A stretch of 64,000 nucleotides of DNA from Chryseobacterium gleum (GCF_900636535.1 NZ_LR134289.1:1798001-1862000); one strand, 5' to 3'; positions 43,601 through 51,832 are shown, counted from the first letter of the stretch. Numbers and translations are program-made. The notes: generated by a model from the letters alone, not told the origin.

Positions 43601-43833
43601 CTTTTGCCTTTATTGCAGGATTGGTTCCGCTTGTATTTGCAAGAGGTGCGGGAGCGATTGGAAACCATACCATTGGAGCATCTTCACTGGGAGGAATGTT
43701 GATAGGAACACTATTCGGGGTGATTGTCATTCCGGGCCTCTACTACATATTTGCCAAGTGGTCTGATGGTAAAAAAATGATTAAAGACGAAGATGAATCT
43801 CCATTAAGCGAAGACATGATCCATTATGAATAA
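40672..43833 (+). CDS. RND multidrug efflux permease (HAE1/AcrB-like)
   Basis: The inner-membrane drug/H+ antiporter of the pump has 1053 residues. The N-terminus MFKKVIHRPVFAIVISVVILFMGGIA and the repeated pattern of one helix, a large periplasmic loop, then six helices (twice) are diagnostic. The proton-relay segment reads ALVLAIGIVVDNAIVVIE with the conserved Asp. The second-half helix GLIMIIGLLGKNAVLIVEFA supplies the Lys. The stop overlaps the start of the outer-membrane gene by 8 bp. The likely substrates are hydrophobic drugs, inferred from the family. Confidence 0.95.
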   Translation: MFKKVIHRPVFAIVISVVILFMGGIAMKQLPTEQFPKIAPTTVAVSIAYPGASADVLVKSSLITIENAINGVQGMRYITTDATSAGEATVNVVFDPGTDPNEAVVLVKTRVDQVMPLLPELVQKEGVVVNPIQPSMLMYVNLYSTNKSMDEKFLYNYSMVNIIPEINRIHGIAKSQILGSRRYAMRIWLNPDRMRAYDISVDEVMKAIGEQSIIGRPGRIGQSSGIAAQSLEYVLTYKGQYNKPEEYENIIVRSNAEGENVKLKDIAKVELGSEFFDIYSNLDGHPSASIVLKQNYGSNANDVIRDVKAKLAEMKGNFPPGVDYKISYDVSQFLDASIEQVMHTLRDAFILVAIVVFIFLGDWRSTLIPIIAVPVSLIGTFFVIQFFGLTINLVTLFALVLAIGIVVDNAIVVIEAVHAKMEDSNISPYKAVKEVMGEIAGAIIAITAVMVAVFIPISFMTGPVGTFYRQFSITMASSIVISAVVALTLTPVLAAMLLKNHHGKPKKVNIFTKALDSFNSGFDKVTGKYASFLRKIVSRKVVTWGILIAFCTGIFVINKVLPGGFIPNEDQGTIYAIIQTPPGSTLEQTNKVSRTLQKICMGVDGVESVSSLAGYEIMTEGRGSNAGTCLINLKSWNDRDHSVKEIMEELEEKSKDLGATIEFFEPPAVPGFGSSGGFSMRLLDLNRTTDYQEFDKANKDFIAQLKKRKELSGVFTFFAANYPQYELVFDNNAAMQKGVSIGKAMDNLNILIGSTYEQGFIRFGQFFKVYVQSSPEFRRLPTDIMNLYVKNDRDEMVPYSAFMTMKKTQGPNEITRYNMYNSAAIRGLPAAGYTTADAIQAINETAAKTLPHGYKVAWEGLSYDEAQRGNEAIYVFLVVLVFVYLVLAAQYESFLIPFAVLCSLPVGVFGSFLLLKAMGLENDIYAQVGLIMIIGLLGKNAVLIVEFAVKRRQAGDSILEAAVEGSKARFRPILMTSFAFIAGLVPLVFARGAGAIGNHTIGASSLGGMLIGTLFGVIVIPGLYYIFAKWSDGKKMIKDEDESPLSEDMIHYE

Positions 43834-45295
43834 AAGAAAAATATATCAATATGCAGGTCTGGCAGTCTTCTTATTAAGTCTTACTGCCTGTAAACCTATA
43901 GAAATAGAACAGCGTGCTGAAAATAAAACCGTCCCTGAAAAATACGGTTCAGCAGAAAATGACACTATCAATACGGGAAAGATGAAGTGGAATGAATACT
44001 TCAGTGACCCGCATCTTCAGGAACTGATTACGCAGGCTCTTCAAAATAATCAGGAACTGAATATTGTCCTTCAGGAAATTGAAATGTCTAAAAATGAAAT
44101 CAAAGCCAAAAAAGGGGAATATCTTCCGTCTGTGGGTTTAAAAGCCGGTGCAGGAGTAGATAAGGTAAGCCGCTATACCAATATCGGGGCTATGGAGGCC
44201 AACACTGAAATAGAACCCGGCCGTGAAATGCCGGAGCCATTATTTGATTTTGGAGTAGGTGCCCAGGCACAATGGGAAACAGATATCTGGGGAAAACTTC
44301 ATAATGCAACGAAAGCTCAGGTACAGCGATATCTTGCCAGCATTGAAGGCAAAAATTTCATGACCACCAATCTTATTTCAGAGATTGCAGATTCTTATTA
44401 TGAGCTGCTGGCATTGGATAATGAACTGGTTATTCTGAATCAGAATATTAAAATTCAGAATGATGCGCTGGAGATTATCAAGGATTTAAAAAAGAATGCC
44501 CGGTCCAATGAGCTGGCAGTGCAGCGATTTGAAGCCCAGGTCCTGAAAACTCAGGGAATGCAGTATGATATTCAGCAGAAAATTGTTGAAACTGAAAATA
44601 AAATCAATTATCTGGTAGGAAGATTTCCTCAGCCTGTAGAAAGAAGCCAGAATTCTTTTGATTCTATTGTTCCGCAGGCAGTGTATGGAGGAATGCCTTC
44701 TGAACTTTTAGAAAACCGCCCTGACATCAAGCAGGCAGAATATGAACTTGCAGCAGCCAAACTTGACATCAAAGCAGCCAAGGCAAGGTTCTACCCTTCT
44801 CTTGATCTTTCTGCCGGAATCGGGTTACAGGCTTTTAATCCGCTGTATATCATCAAACCTCAGTCGTTTCTGTTTTCTCTTGCAGGAGAGCTTACCGCTC
44901 CACTGATCAACAGAAGAGCGATTAAAGCTGCATATTATAATGCGAATGCGAGACAGATCCAGGCTGTCTATCATTATGAACAGACCATTCTGGGAGCTTA
45001 TATTGAGGTAGCAAACCAGTTATCGAAAATCCATAATCTGGAAAGCAGTGTGAACATCAAATCGAAGGAAGTAAATGCTTTAACAAAATCTATAGATATT
45101 TCCAACGACCTGTTCAAATATGCCCGTGCCGATTATATGGAAGTCCTGCTTACTCAGCGGGATGCCCTGGAATCTAAGTTTGAGCTGGTAGAAAAGAAGG
45201 TTAATCAGCTCAAAGCGAGTGTTGCTGTCTACAGAGCCTTGGGTGGCGGTTGGGACCAGACTCCGTTGGCTGTTCCGGATATCAGCAAACAATAA
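43826..45295 (+). CDS. outer-membrane efflux lipoprotein (NodT/TolC family)
   Basis: The outer-membrane channel of the pump has 489 residues. The lipobox SLTAC puts the lipid at Cys22. The internal duplication of TolC-type coiled coils is visible: PHLQELITQALQNNQELNIVLQEIEMSKNEIKAKKGEYLPSVGL, and the second copy ELLENRPDIKQAEYELAAAKLDIKAAKARFYPSLDLSAGIG. The end, YRALGGGWDQ, is typical of NodT members. It is translationally coupled to the permease. Confidence 0.94.
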   Translation: MNKRKIYQYAGLAVFLLSLTACKPIEIEQRAENKTVPEKYGSAENDTINTGKMKWNEYFSDPHLQELITQALQNNQELNIVLQEIEMSKNEIKAKKGEYLPSVGLKAGAGVDKVSRYTNIGAMEANTEIEPGREMPEPLFDFGVGAQAQWETDIWGKLHNATKAQVQRYLASIEGKNFMTTNLISEIADSYYELLALDNELVILNQNIKIQNDALEIIKDLKKNARSNELAVQRFEAQVLKTQGMQYDIQQKIVETENKINYLVGRFPQPVERSQNSFDSIVPQAVYGGMPSELLENRPDIKQAEYELAAAKLDIKAAKARFYPSLDLSAGIGLQAFNPLYIIKPQSFLFSLAGELTAPLINRRAIKAAYYNANARQIQAVYHYEQTILGAYIEVANQLSKIHNLESSVNIKSKEVNALTKSIDISNDLFKYARADYMEVLLTQRDALESKFELVEKKVNQLKASVAVYRALGGGWDQTPLAVPDISKQ

Positions 45296-45320
45296 AATTC
45301 TTTTTCAATCTTGTTTTTAT

Positions 45321-45352
45321 AGGAGTCTGCCAAAAGGCAGGCTTCTTTTTTA
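45321..45352 (+). terminator. intrinsic terminator of the efflux operon
   Basis: The stem GAGTCTGCC / GGCAGGCTTC has an AAAA loop and a T tract, 25 bp after the stop codon. Confidence 0.85.
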
Positions 45353-45420
45353 TGGTTTTGGCTAAAGCCAGATGAAATTTTATTTTTTAATAAACAGGCT
45401 AAAGCCCGTTTCTATTGAAT
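45353..45420. repeat. GGCTAAAGCC palindrome pair
   Basis: Two palindromes TGGCTAAAGCCA and AGGCTAAAGCCC lie 42 bp apart. I recall this kind of short palindrome as dispersed in related genomes, but that was not checked. Confidence 0.45.
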
Positions 45421-45534
45421 ATTCTCAATTTTCCCACTGATTACACAGATAAACACATATGTTTGAGATTATTTTATATCATAATTGATGATTGATAATC
45501 GATCATTCATCATTCATCACTTATAATTCAAATC

Positions 45535-45640
45535 GTCCTTAGCCCTGATAGCAGCGGTTACCCCACAGCAGAAAGTGGATTCAGCCAGGTGCGAGGAGTA
45601 TGAGCGGATAGCAGGATGAAGCTCCTGATCCTTATTCTCA
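45535..45640. repeat. structured intergenic repeat of the TTAGCCCTGATAGCAGCGG type
   Basis: The segment opens TTAGCCCTGATAGCAGCGG and closes GAGCGGATAGCAGGATGAAG then CTCCTGATCC. The two halves echo each other (ATAGCAGCGG, GCGGATAGCAGG), and a middle portion can form a hairpin. Similar elements are common downstream of genes in flavobacteria. I recall the family but have not compared copies. It may be a mobile palindrome or an RNA processing element. Confidence 0.45.
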
Positions 45641-45812
45641 TGAAAATACAGCTATAAAATAAACAAAAAGTCTACAAAATAAATAGACTTCTAATTTTAA
45701 TTTTAATTCATAATTGAAAATTAACTTTTTTATCATTTTTTAACATTTTCAAAATAACAATCAATATATTCAAAATCAAATATTTACGATTTAAAAATTT
45801 CATTTAAATCAA

Positions 45813-45837
45813 TTAATCTACTAATTTAGTAGACTAA
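45813..45837. promoter_or_regulatory. near-perfect inverted repeat upstream of the Cys/Met leader ORF
   Basis: TCTACTAA and TTAGTAGA flank a single T, extended by TTA and TAA with one mismatch on each side, giving 25 bp of dyad symmetry. It is 50 bp upstream of the -7 element and 90 bp upstream of the leader ORF. It resembles operators of Rrf2-type regulators with ACTA/TAGT halves, which control sulfur or Fe-S genes in other phyla; which protein binds here is inference. Confidence 0.55.
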
Positions 45838-45886
45838 TATGATTTATCTCATATTCTCCTTTTACAGGTGTTTGTCTTTTATTAAA

Positions 45887-45894
45887 TAATTTTG
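45887..45894 (+). promoter_or_regulatory. TAnnTTTG -7 element for the leader ORF and susCD transcript
   Basis: TAATTTTG lies 31 bp before the leader ORF start and fits the Bacteroidota consensus. Confidence 0.5.
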
Positions 45895-45925
45895 ACCCAG
45901 TTAAAAAAACATAAACTTTATTCTC

Positions 45926-46078
45926 ATGAATAAGAATACCTTTAATTCTTACCTATGCACCATTACGGCGGCAGCTCCTGCACAGCAAAATTGTTGTGGA
46001 ATGTCTGTCCTTTCACAGCACAACTGCATTTCTCAAGACATGTGCTTTGATATGATGTGCATGATGATGATGTGCTAA
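45926..46078 (+). CDS. 50-residue Cys/Met-rich leader peptide upstream of susC
   Basis: The ORF encodes 50 residues with 7 Cys and 9 Met. Ten of the last 12 residues are Cys or Met (MCFDMMCMMMMC), directly before the stop. The N-terminus (MNKNTFNSYLCTITAAAPAQ) is not a signal peptide. The position, 191 bp before a TonB transporter gene and just after a promoter, with a hairpin region between, is that of a leader peptide sensing charged tRNA-Cys or tRNA-Met. A metal-binding microprotein is the alternative reading. No homology was tested. Confidence 0.6.
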   Translation: MNKNTFNSYLCTITAAAPAQQNCCGMSVLSQHNCISQDMCFDMMCMMMMC

Positions 46079-46180
46079 CTTTTTAAGAGATACATTCATT
46101 ACTGTAGGAATTAAAGCCAGAGAGTTCAAGGCTTCTTTCATCCGGGTACATCTCCTGTAAATTTTAATCTTTTTTTATAT

Positions 46181-46203
46181 CCTCCCTGGAAAAGGAGGCA
46201 GGG
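46181..46203 (+). promoter_or_regulatory. G/C-rich hairpin region between leader ORF and susC, two alternative pairings
   Basis: CCTCC can pair with GGAGG, while the overlapping CCCTG can pair with CAGGG. An upstream CTCCT near 46153 could also compete for GGAGG. An uninterrupted T run (46170-46176) lies just before. Mutually exclusive pairings are what an attenuator or a translation-control element needs, but no standard terminator can be drawn. Confidence 0.35.
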
Positions 46204-46269
46204 AATTATTATTTCTTACATAGAGATCAGCAGTAATACACAATTCAACTTTAAACCTAGATTAATATA

Positions 46270-49224
46270 ATGAAAAAGAAACAATGCAAGCTTGGTGTAT
46301 TGGCCTTACTGCTATTCGCGGAATATGGTTTTGCCCAAAGCAAAGACAGCCTTTCCAGGGAAACCTCCATCAAAGAAGTTGTGGTGGTAGCCTTTGGAAA
46401 GCAGAAAAAAGAAGAGATTACAGGATCTGTACAGTCGTTGAAGGCCAAGGATCTTTCTAATCTTCAAAACGGAAATATTCTTCAGGGAATTGGAGGAAAA
46501 GTAGCGGGAGTACAGGTAATCTCCTCAGGACAGCCAGGTTCCCAGCCTACCATCAGGATGCGAGGAATTGGCTCTATCAATGCATCCAGCGACCCGTTAA
46601 TTGTACTGGACGGCATTCCGTACAGTGGAAATCTCAACAGTATTGCCGCATCGGATATTGAAAGCATTTCCTTTCTTGAAGATGCTTCTTCCAATGCTTT
46701 ATATGGTTCCAGAGGGGCCAATGGAGTAATCATTGTGAATACAAAAAGAGGGAAAAGCAAAGGACTGAGCATTGAGGCTGATGTGCGAACCGGGGTTAAC
46801 TTCAGATCTATTGAAGATTATTCTGTGTATACTTCTCCGCAGGATTATTATGCAGCCTACTACAACAGAGCCAGAATAGGTGAAATTGCAAGGCTGAAAC
46901 AACCGGGTTCTGTTCCGTCTGGTGCTTCTCCTCATGATGTAGGCCTTGCAGCATTGACCAAACTGGGATATAATGCTTATAATGTTCCTTTCAATCAACT
47001 GATCTCAAAGGATGGTTCCTTCAATCCCGATGCGAAATTATTATACCAGGACGACTGGAAGAAACTGCTTTTCAGGCCTGCTTTGAGAAGGGAAGCCACC
47101 GTAGGAATCAATGCCAATAGTGACCAGGTAAAATCATATACTTCGCTTAATTATCTTGACGATAAGGGATATTTAATTTCTTCAGGCTTTGAAAGATTCG
47201 GAATCAGGTCTAATGTAGACTACTCCATCACTTCAAAACTGAAATTAACCAGTGCTTTATCTTATACTTACAGCAAACAGGATTTTGGTGAGACCGGCGG
47301 TTTTTCCAACCCTTTCCAGTTTGCCAGAAATATTGCTCCTTTCTATCCTGTCTTCCTGCGGGACAACAATTACCAAAGACTTTACGACAAGTATGGAAAT
47401 GCTCTATATGACTATGGAGACGGCCAGGGACCCAACGGCGCCACAAGATCTTATGCTGTTTTTGAAAATCCTGTAGGCAACCTTCAAAAAAACAAATCTC
47501 AGACTGTAAGTAATGTGACCAACCTTAATCTTGGGTTAAATTATGAAATCATTAAAGGGCTGGATTTTACCTATAATTTCGGGGCATATCTCGAAAATAC
47601 AAGAAACCTGCAGTTCGGGAATACGGAAGGAGGAACTTCTTCTTCTGTAGGAGGAACTATTTCACAGAGTTCTAACTTTAAATATACCCTAAACCACCAG
47701 CAATTACTTACCTATCAGAAAAAACTGGGAAATCACAGCTTCAATCTCCTTGTAGGGCATGAGCTGAATAAGATCAAAGATGATGGTTTTTCAGGATCAA
47801 AGCAACAGCTTTTATTGCCTGATTCACAAGCTTTTGACAATGCTGTAAAAATTACCGGTTTATCCGGAAGCGGCTATGAATATGCTGTAGAAGGGTATTT
47901 TACAAGATTACTGTATAATTATGATGGTAAATATTTCTTTAATGCCAACGTCCGAAGAGATGGCTCTTCAGTCTTTTCGCCTGAAAGCAGATGGGGAAAC
48001 TTCTATGGACTTGGATTAGCTTGGAATATTGCAAAAGAAGATTTTCTAAAGGATAACACCGTGATTAATTCTTTAAAACTAAAAGCTTCTTACGGTCAGC
48101 AGGGAAATGACAACATTCTTTTAAGTGGCTCCACTAGAGATTATTATGCCTATCAGGACATTTACGGAATTAATAATTTCGGAGATGATAAGCCTGTTCT
48201 GTCTCTGAAGAAGCAAGGGAATAAAGATTTAAAATGGGAAACTTCGAAAAACCTGAATGCCGGTTTTGAGCTCTCCCTTTTAAAAAACAGAATAACCTTA
48301 AATGCTGATTATTTTGAAAGGAAGGTTTCTGATATGATCTATACACTTCCCCTTCCTCCATCTAATGCAGGTTCATATGTGAAATATGGAAACATCGGGG
48401 ATATGACCAACAGAGGAGTTCAGGCCAATCTAAGTGTAGATATACTTCGCGGTGATGAATTCCAGTGGAGTGTGTATGCCAATGCCACTCATTATAAAAA
48501 TAAGATCACCCGGTTACCGGCTGAACAGAGAAATACAGGTCTTGTAACCGGTTTGTTTATTCTTACAGAAGGTGGGGACCGTTATACTTATTTCCTCAAA
48601 GAATTTGCCGGAGTAAATCCTGAAAACGGTGACGCGCTGTGGTACCGTACCGCAATAAATCCAGCTACTCAAAAGGAAGAAAGAACAGTTACCAATAATT
48701 ATAAGGAGGCTACCGACTATAACACCGGAAAATCTGCCATTCCAAAGGTATATGGCGGGTTCGGGACTGATTTTTCTTACAGGAGATTTAATCTGGCAGT
48801 CAATTTTGCTTACCAATTCGGAGGGTATGGATATGATGACATCTACAGGAGCCTATTCCATTCTGACAGTTATGGGTCCAACTATTCAACGGATCTGGAT
48901 AAAACATGGACTCCTGAAAATCCAAATGCAGCATTGCCAAGGGTAGATCTTACGGCAACGAACCAGAATGGAAATTCAACACTTTATCTGATCAAGTCAG
49001 ATTATATCAGTCTTCAGGATGTAACCCTGTCCTATCAGCTTCCCGATGGTTTTGCGCAGCAGGCCGGCTTGTCAGGTCTGAAAATTTATGTAACGGGAAA
49101 CAATCTTTATTTGTGGTCCAAGAGAAAAGGATATGATCCGAGAGCTTCACTGACCGGAGTTTCAGATTCATATCGTTATTCCCTGCTGTCCAGTGTCTCA
49201 TTAGGCTTTAAACTTAATTTTTAA
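46270..49224 (+). CDS. SusC/RagA-type TonB-linked outer-membrane transporter
   Basis: The 984 residues start with a signal peptide ending LFAEYGFAQ, then a TonB box IKEVVVVAFG at about 34-43. A plug domain follows (LQGIGGKVAGVQVISSGQPG, IRMRGIGSINASSDPLIVLDGIPY, ASSNALYGSRGANGVIIVNTKRG), then a long beta-barrel ending SVSLGFKLNF. The N-terminal carboxypeptidase-like domain usual in SusC proteins is absent, so this is the short form. It works with the SusD lipoprotein that follows after 11 bp. The upstream Cys/Met leader suggests a sulfur-containing substrate; the substrate is inference. Confidence 0.93.
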   Translation: MKKKQCKLGVLALLLFAEYGFAQSKDSLSRETSIKEVVVVAFGKQKKEEITGSVQSLKAKDLSNLQNGNILQGIGGKVAGVQVISSGQPGSQPTIRMRGIGSINASSDPLIVLDGIPYSGNLNSIAASDIESISFLEDASSNALYGSRGANGVIIVNTKRGKSKGLSIEADVRTGVNFRSIEDYSVYTSPQDYYAAYYNRARIGEIARLKQPGSVPSGASPHDVGLAALTKLGYNAYNVPFNQLISKDGSFNPDAKLLYQDDWKKLLFRPALRREATVGINANSDQVKSYTSLNYLDDKGYLISSGFERFGIRSNVDYSITSKLKLTSALSYTYSKQDFGETGGFSNPFQFARNIAPFYPVFLRDNNYQRLYDKYGNALYDYGDGQGPNGATRSYAVFENPVGNLQKNKSQTVSNVTNLNLGLNYEIIKGLDFTYNFGAYLENTRNLQFGNTEGGTSSSVGGTISQSSNFKYTLNHQQLLTYQKKLGNHSFNLLVGHELNKIKDDGFSGSKQQLLLPDSQAFDNAVKITGLSGSGYEYAVEGYFTRLLYNYDGKYFFNANVRRDGSSVFSPESRWGNFYGLGLAWNIAKEDFLKDNTVINSLKLKASYGQQGNDNILLSGSTRDYYAYQDIYGINNFGDDKPVLSLKKQGNKDLKWETSKNLNAGFELSLLKNRITLNADYFERKVSDMIYTLPLPPSNAGSYVKYGNIGDMTNRGVQANLSVDILRGDEFQWSVYANATHYKNKITRLPAEQRNTGLVTGLFILTEGGDRYTYFLKEFAGVNPENGDALWYRTAINPATQKEERTVTNNYKEATDYNTGKSAIPKVYGGFGTDFSYRRFNLAVNFAYQFGGYGYDDIYRSLFHSDSYGSNYSTDLDKTWTPENPNAALPRVDLTATNQNGNSTLYLIKSDYISLQDVTLSYQLPDGFAQQAGLSGLKIYVTGNNLYLWSKRKGYDPRASLTGVSDSYRYSLLSSVSLGFKLNF

Positions 49225-49235
49225 AAAGAACAGGA

Positions 49236-50699
49236 ATGAAAAAAATAAAATACTTCATAACGGCTGTCACTATTGGTTTTATTACAGTCAGCTGTGCCAA
49301 TAATCTCAATACTTTGCCGGACGGAGATATTTCAGGTGAACAACTCAATAATGATGCGAACAGCCCTGAAAAAATACTGGGTGGGATCTATCTTGATCTT
49401 CGCAGCAATGGTGCGGGTGGTACTACCGTGCACTCAGATTTCGGAATCATGGGAATCAAAGCGGGTGCTGATCTGATGTCTAACGATGTCATCCAGTCTA
49501 CCAACCAGCATTTGGGAATGTTTTATAATTATGAAGCCACCAATGCCAGCAATATCGCTTCTGAAATTGTGTGGACCACTTTTTATGCCAGAATATTTGT
49601 GATCAATAAACTTCTTGATGGCCTGGATAAAAATGCCAATGCAAAAAACAGATCGATTGCAGGTCAGCTGCTGGCTTTGAGAGCCTACTCCTACTTTTAC
49701 CTGGTTCGTTTCTATGCCCATGATTATAACGGGCATCAGTCTGAACCGGGGCTTCCATTGGTTCTTACGGCAAGCAATCCGAATCAGGGACTTCCGAGAT
49801 CAACAGTTGCTGAGGTGTATGCACAGATCAAAAAAGATATTGTGGAATCCGTTTCACTTTTAGATAGTTACTCACGTCCATCCAGAGCCCAGATAGATCA
49901 AAGAACTGCCAAGGCTATTGCAGCCGAAATATTTCTGGAAACAGGAGATTATATACAAGCCGCTCAATATGCCGGAGAAAGTAAACAGGGAATTACTCTG
50001 ATGACGGAAGATGACTATACCACTACCGGATTTTCCAACATTAATAATCCGGAGGTAATATGGGGTTTTCATAATACAATTTCCACGATGAGTATCGGAA
50101 ATTACTATGCCTCTTTCTTCTCTATGTTTGATAATACCAATGAAGGCTATGCAGGAGCAGCGCAGATCCGTAAGCTGATAGACAAGCGTCTTTATGAAGC
50201 TATACCGGCAACAGATTACCGTAAGAAAGTGTTCAATGGCAGCCAGAATGCAGCATATACTTTCAATGGAAAAACTAAAAATTATCCACCTTACGTAAGC
50301 TGGAAGTTTAAAGATCCTACCCTTTTTGAAGGAGATTATATTTACATCAGGGCTTCTTCCCTTTATTATATTCAGGCAGAAGCCCTGGCCAGACAGGGAA
50401 GAGAAGCTGAAGCAAGACAGGTATTATTTGATATTACTTCAAAAAGAGATCAGGCTTATACCCTATCTACCAAGTCAGGCAGTGAACTGATCAATGAAAT
50501 TATTCTCCAGAAAAGAATAGAACTTTGGGGTGAAGGCTATGCCTGGTTTGATATGAAAAGATTAAATATCCCATTAGAGCGTATATACACAGGAACCAAC
50601 CATACTTTTGGAAGATTCAACCTGACACCGGATAAATTCAGGTTCCAGATTCCTAATAAAGAAATTAATAATAACCCACAAATCAAGCAGAATGACTAG
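49236..50699 (+). CDS. SusD/RagB-family outer-membrane lipoprotein
   Basis: The substrate-capturing partner of SusC has 487 residues. A lipobox FITVSC gives lipidated Cys20. The SusD fold shows in LRAYSYFYLVRFYAHDYNG, LPLVLTASNPNQGLPRSTVAEVYAQIKKDI, AQIDQRTAKAIAAEIFLETGDY and the C-terminal YIRASSLYYIQAEALARQG and RIELWGEGYAWFDMKRLN. The gene order susC-susD is standard. No enzyme gene for polysaccharide use follows, so this is not a typical polysaccharide utilisation locus. Confidence 0.93.
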   Translation: MKKIKYFITAVTIGFITVSCANNLNTLPDGDISGEQLNNDANSPEKILGGIYLDLRSNGAGGTTVHSDFGIMGIKAGADLMSNDVIQSTNQHLGMFYNYEATNASNIASEIVWTTFYARIFVINKLLDGLDKNANAKNRSIAGQLLALRAYSYFYLVRFYAHDYNGHQSEPGLPLVLTASNPNQGLPRSTVAEVYAQIKKDIVESVSLLDSYSRPSRAQIDQRTAKAIAAEIFLETGDYIQAAQYAGESKQGITLMTEDDYTTTGFSNINNPEVIWGFHNTISTMSIGNYYASFFSMFDNTNEGYAGAAQIRKLIDKRLYEAIPATDYRKKVFNGSQNAAYTFNGKTKNYPPYVSWKFKDPTLFEGDYIYIRASSLYYIQAEALARQGREAEARQVLFDITSKRDQAYTLSTKSGSELINEIILQKRIELWGEGYAWFDMKRLNIPLERIYTGTNHTFGRFNLTPDKFRFQIPNKEINNNPQIKQND

Positions 50700-50742
50700 A
50701 TAAAACAAAAAACAATTTTACATTCAAATATATTCAGTGACG

Positions 50743-50776
50743 AGGCATCATTTATTTGTAAATGGTGCCTTTTTTA
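50743..50776 (+). terminator. intrinsic terminator of the susCD operon
   Basis: The stem AGGCATCATTTA / TAAATGGTGCCT (one mismatch) is followed by six T, 44 bp after susD. Confidence 0.85.
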
Positions 50777-51161
50777 TAGATAATTACTGAATTATAAGAT
50801 TCTTAAACATAGAGTTTTATTACCAAAGGCAACTATATACAATTCTACATCATTGTCATTCTGATGAGGGAAGAATTAAATAAGCTTTTATAAAGGATTG
50901 AATTCACTTTTAGTTTTATTTTAATTCACTAAACCACATTTTTAACATTTATTTAAATTGGTTTAGCAAATATTGATTTGAATATTTTTTCAAACTGTTT
51001 TTCAGTGCATTATATTTACTTCAGTAATTATCACGCTGTCACCATCCGAAACCACCATCTTTTGTAAAAAAGATTCAAATTAATGATTCACAGTCAGTTG
51101 AATAAGCAATGCAATCCATAGCACCGGCAGATGATCTCTGACAGATATTAAAAAAAAATGT
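50777..51161. other. gene-free gap with one CATTGTCATTCTGA-type repeat
   Basis: At 50845-50875 the phrase CATTGTCATTCTGATGAGGG, followed by AAGAATT, matches the spacer phrase of array 2. The rest is AT-rich and nothing else is recognised. Confidence 0.5.
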
Positions 51162-51169
51162 TACTTTTG
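51162..51169 (+). promoter_or_regulatory. TAnnTTTG -7 element
   Basis: TACTTTTG lies 81 bp before the 186-residue gene, leaving an untranslated leader of about 75 nt. Confidence 0.5.
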
Positions 51170-51250
51170 CTCTAACGAATAAAATTGCTTTTTAGCTTTT
51201 TTATGAGTAAGTTTATGTGCACCAATTTATAAAACATTAAAATTCATTCC

Positions 51251-51811
51251 ATGAGAAAAATAATTCTACTTATTACATGTATGTTCGGTATTTCAGTTTT
51301 CTCACAGATCAAAGTGTTGAAAAATGAAAGTTTGGTGGAAATTGGTAAAGATAATTCCGTTGGTCTATATAAAAAGGAAGATAAATTTACAGTGAACTAC
51401 CAGGATCTGAACACCAGCAACCTGAATACAATCCGCTCTTTTTCATTCCAGAACCTTAATAATGATGTTGCCGGATTATATAAGCTTATTATGGATGGCT
51501 TTGTCTCCACTCCGGATGAGAATGTCGTATTGGAGCTTCCTAATGATATCATTGAACTTCATTATGAAAAGAATTACGGGCAGCAAACCATGCAGTTTAT
51601 CCAGGTGATCAACAAAAACCGGAAATATATAGGAAAATCACAGTTTTTAACCCAAAAGCAGGTAGATAAAATCTTCGGAAGAACCAATGGAAAGTACACG
51701 ATGTACGATAAACCAGCCAGTATAAATCCTGCTGCAGCTAAAGGCACCACAAACACAGCCTCTACAGCAGCTCCCGGATCCGGCGGTGCCAAGAAAAAAT
51801 CAAGAAAATAA
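51251..51811 (+). CDS. secreted protein of unknown function (186 aa)
   Basis: A signal peptide (ITCMFGISVFSQ) is followed by a beta-rich domain (VLKNESLVEIGKDNSVGLYKK, VTFNYQD-like FTVNYQDLN, VLELPNDIIELHYEKNYGQ). The C-terminal 30 residues are an Ala/Gly/Thr/Lys-rich tail (STAAPGSGGAKKKSRK). I do not recognise the family. It has its own promoter and terminator. Confidence 0.65.
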   Translation: MRKIILLITCMFGISVFSQIKVLKNESLVEIGKDNSVGLYKKEDKFTVNYQDLNTSNLNTIRSFSFQNLNNDVAGLYKLIMDGFVSTPDENVVLELPNDIIELHYEKNYGQQTMQFIQVINKNRKYIGKSQFLTQKQVDKIFGRTNGKYTMYDKPASINPAAAKGTTNTASTAAPGSGGAKKKSRK

Positions 51812-51832
51812 TTATATTTTATAAATATTGCG

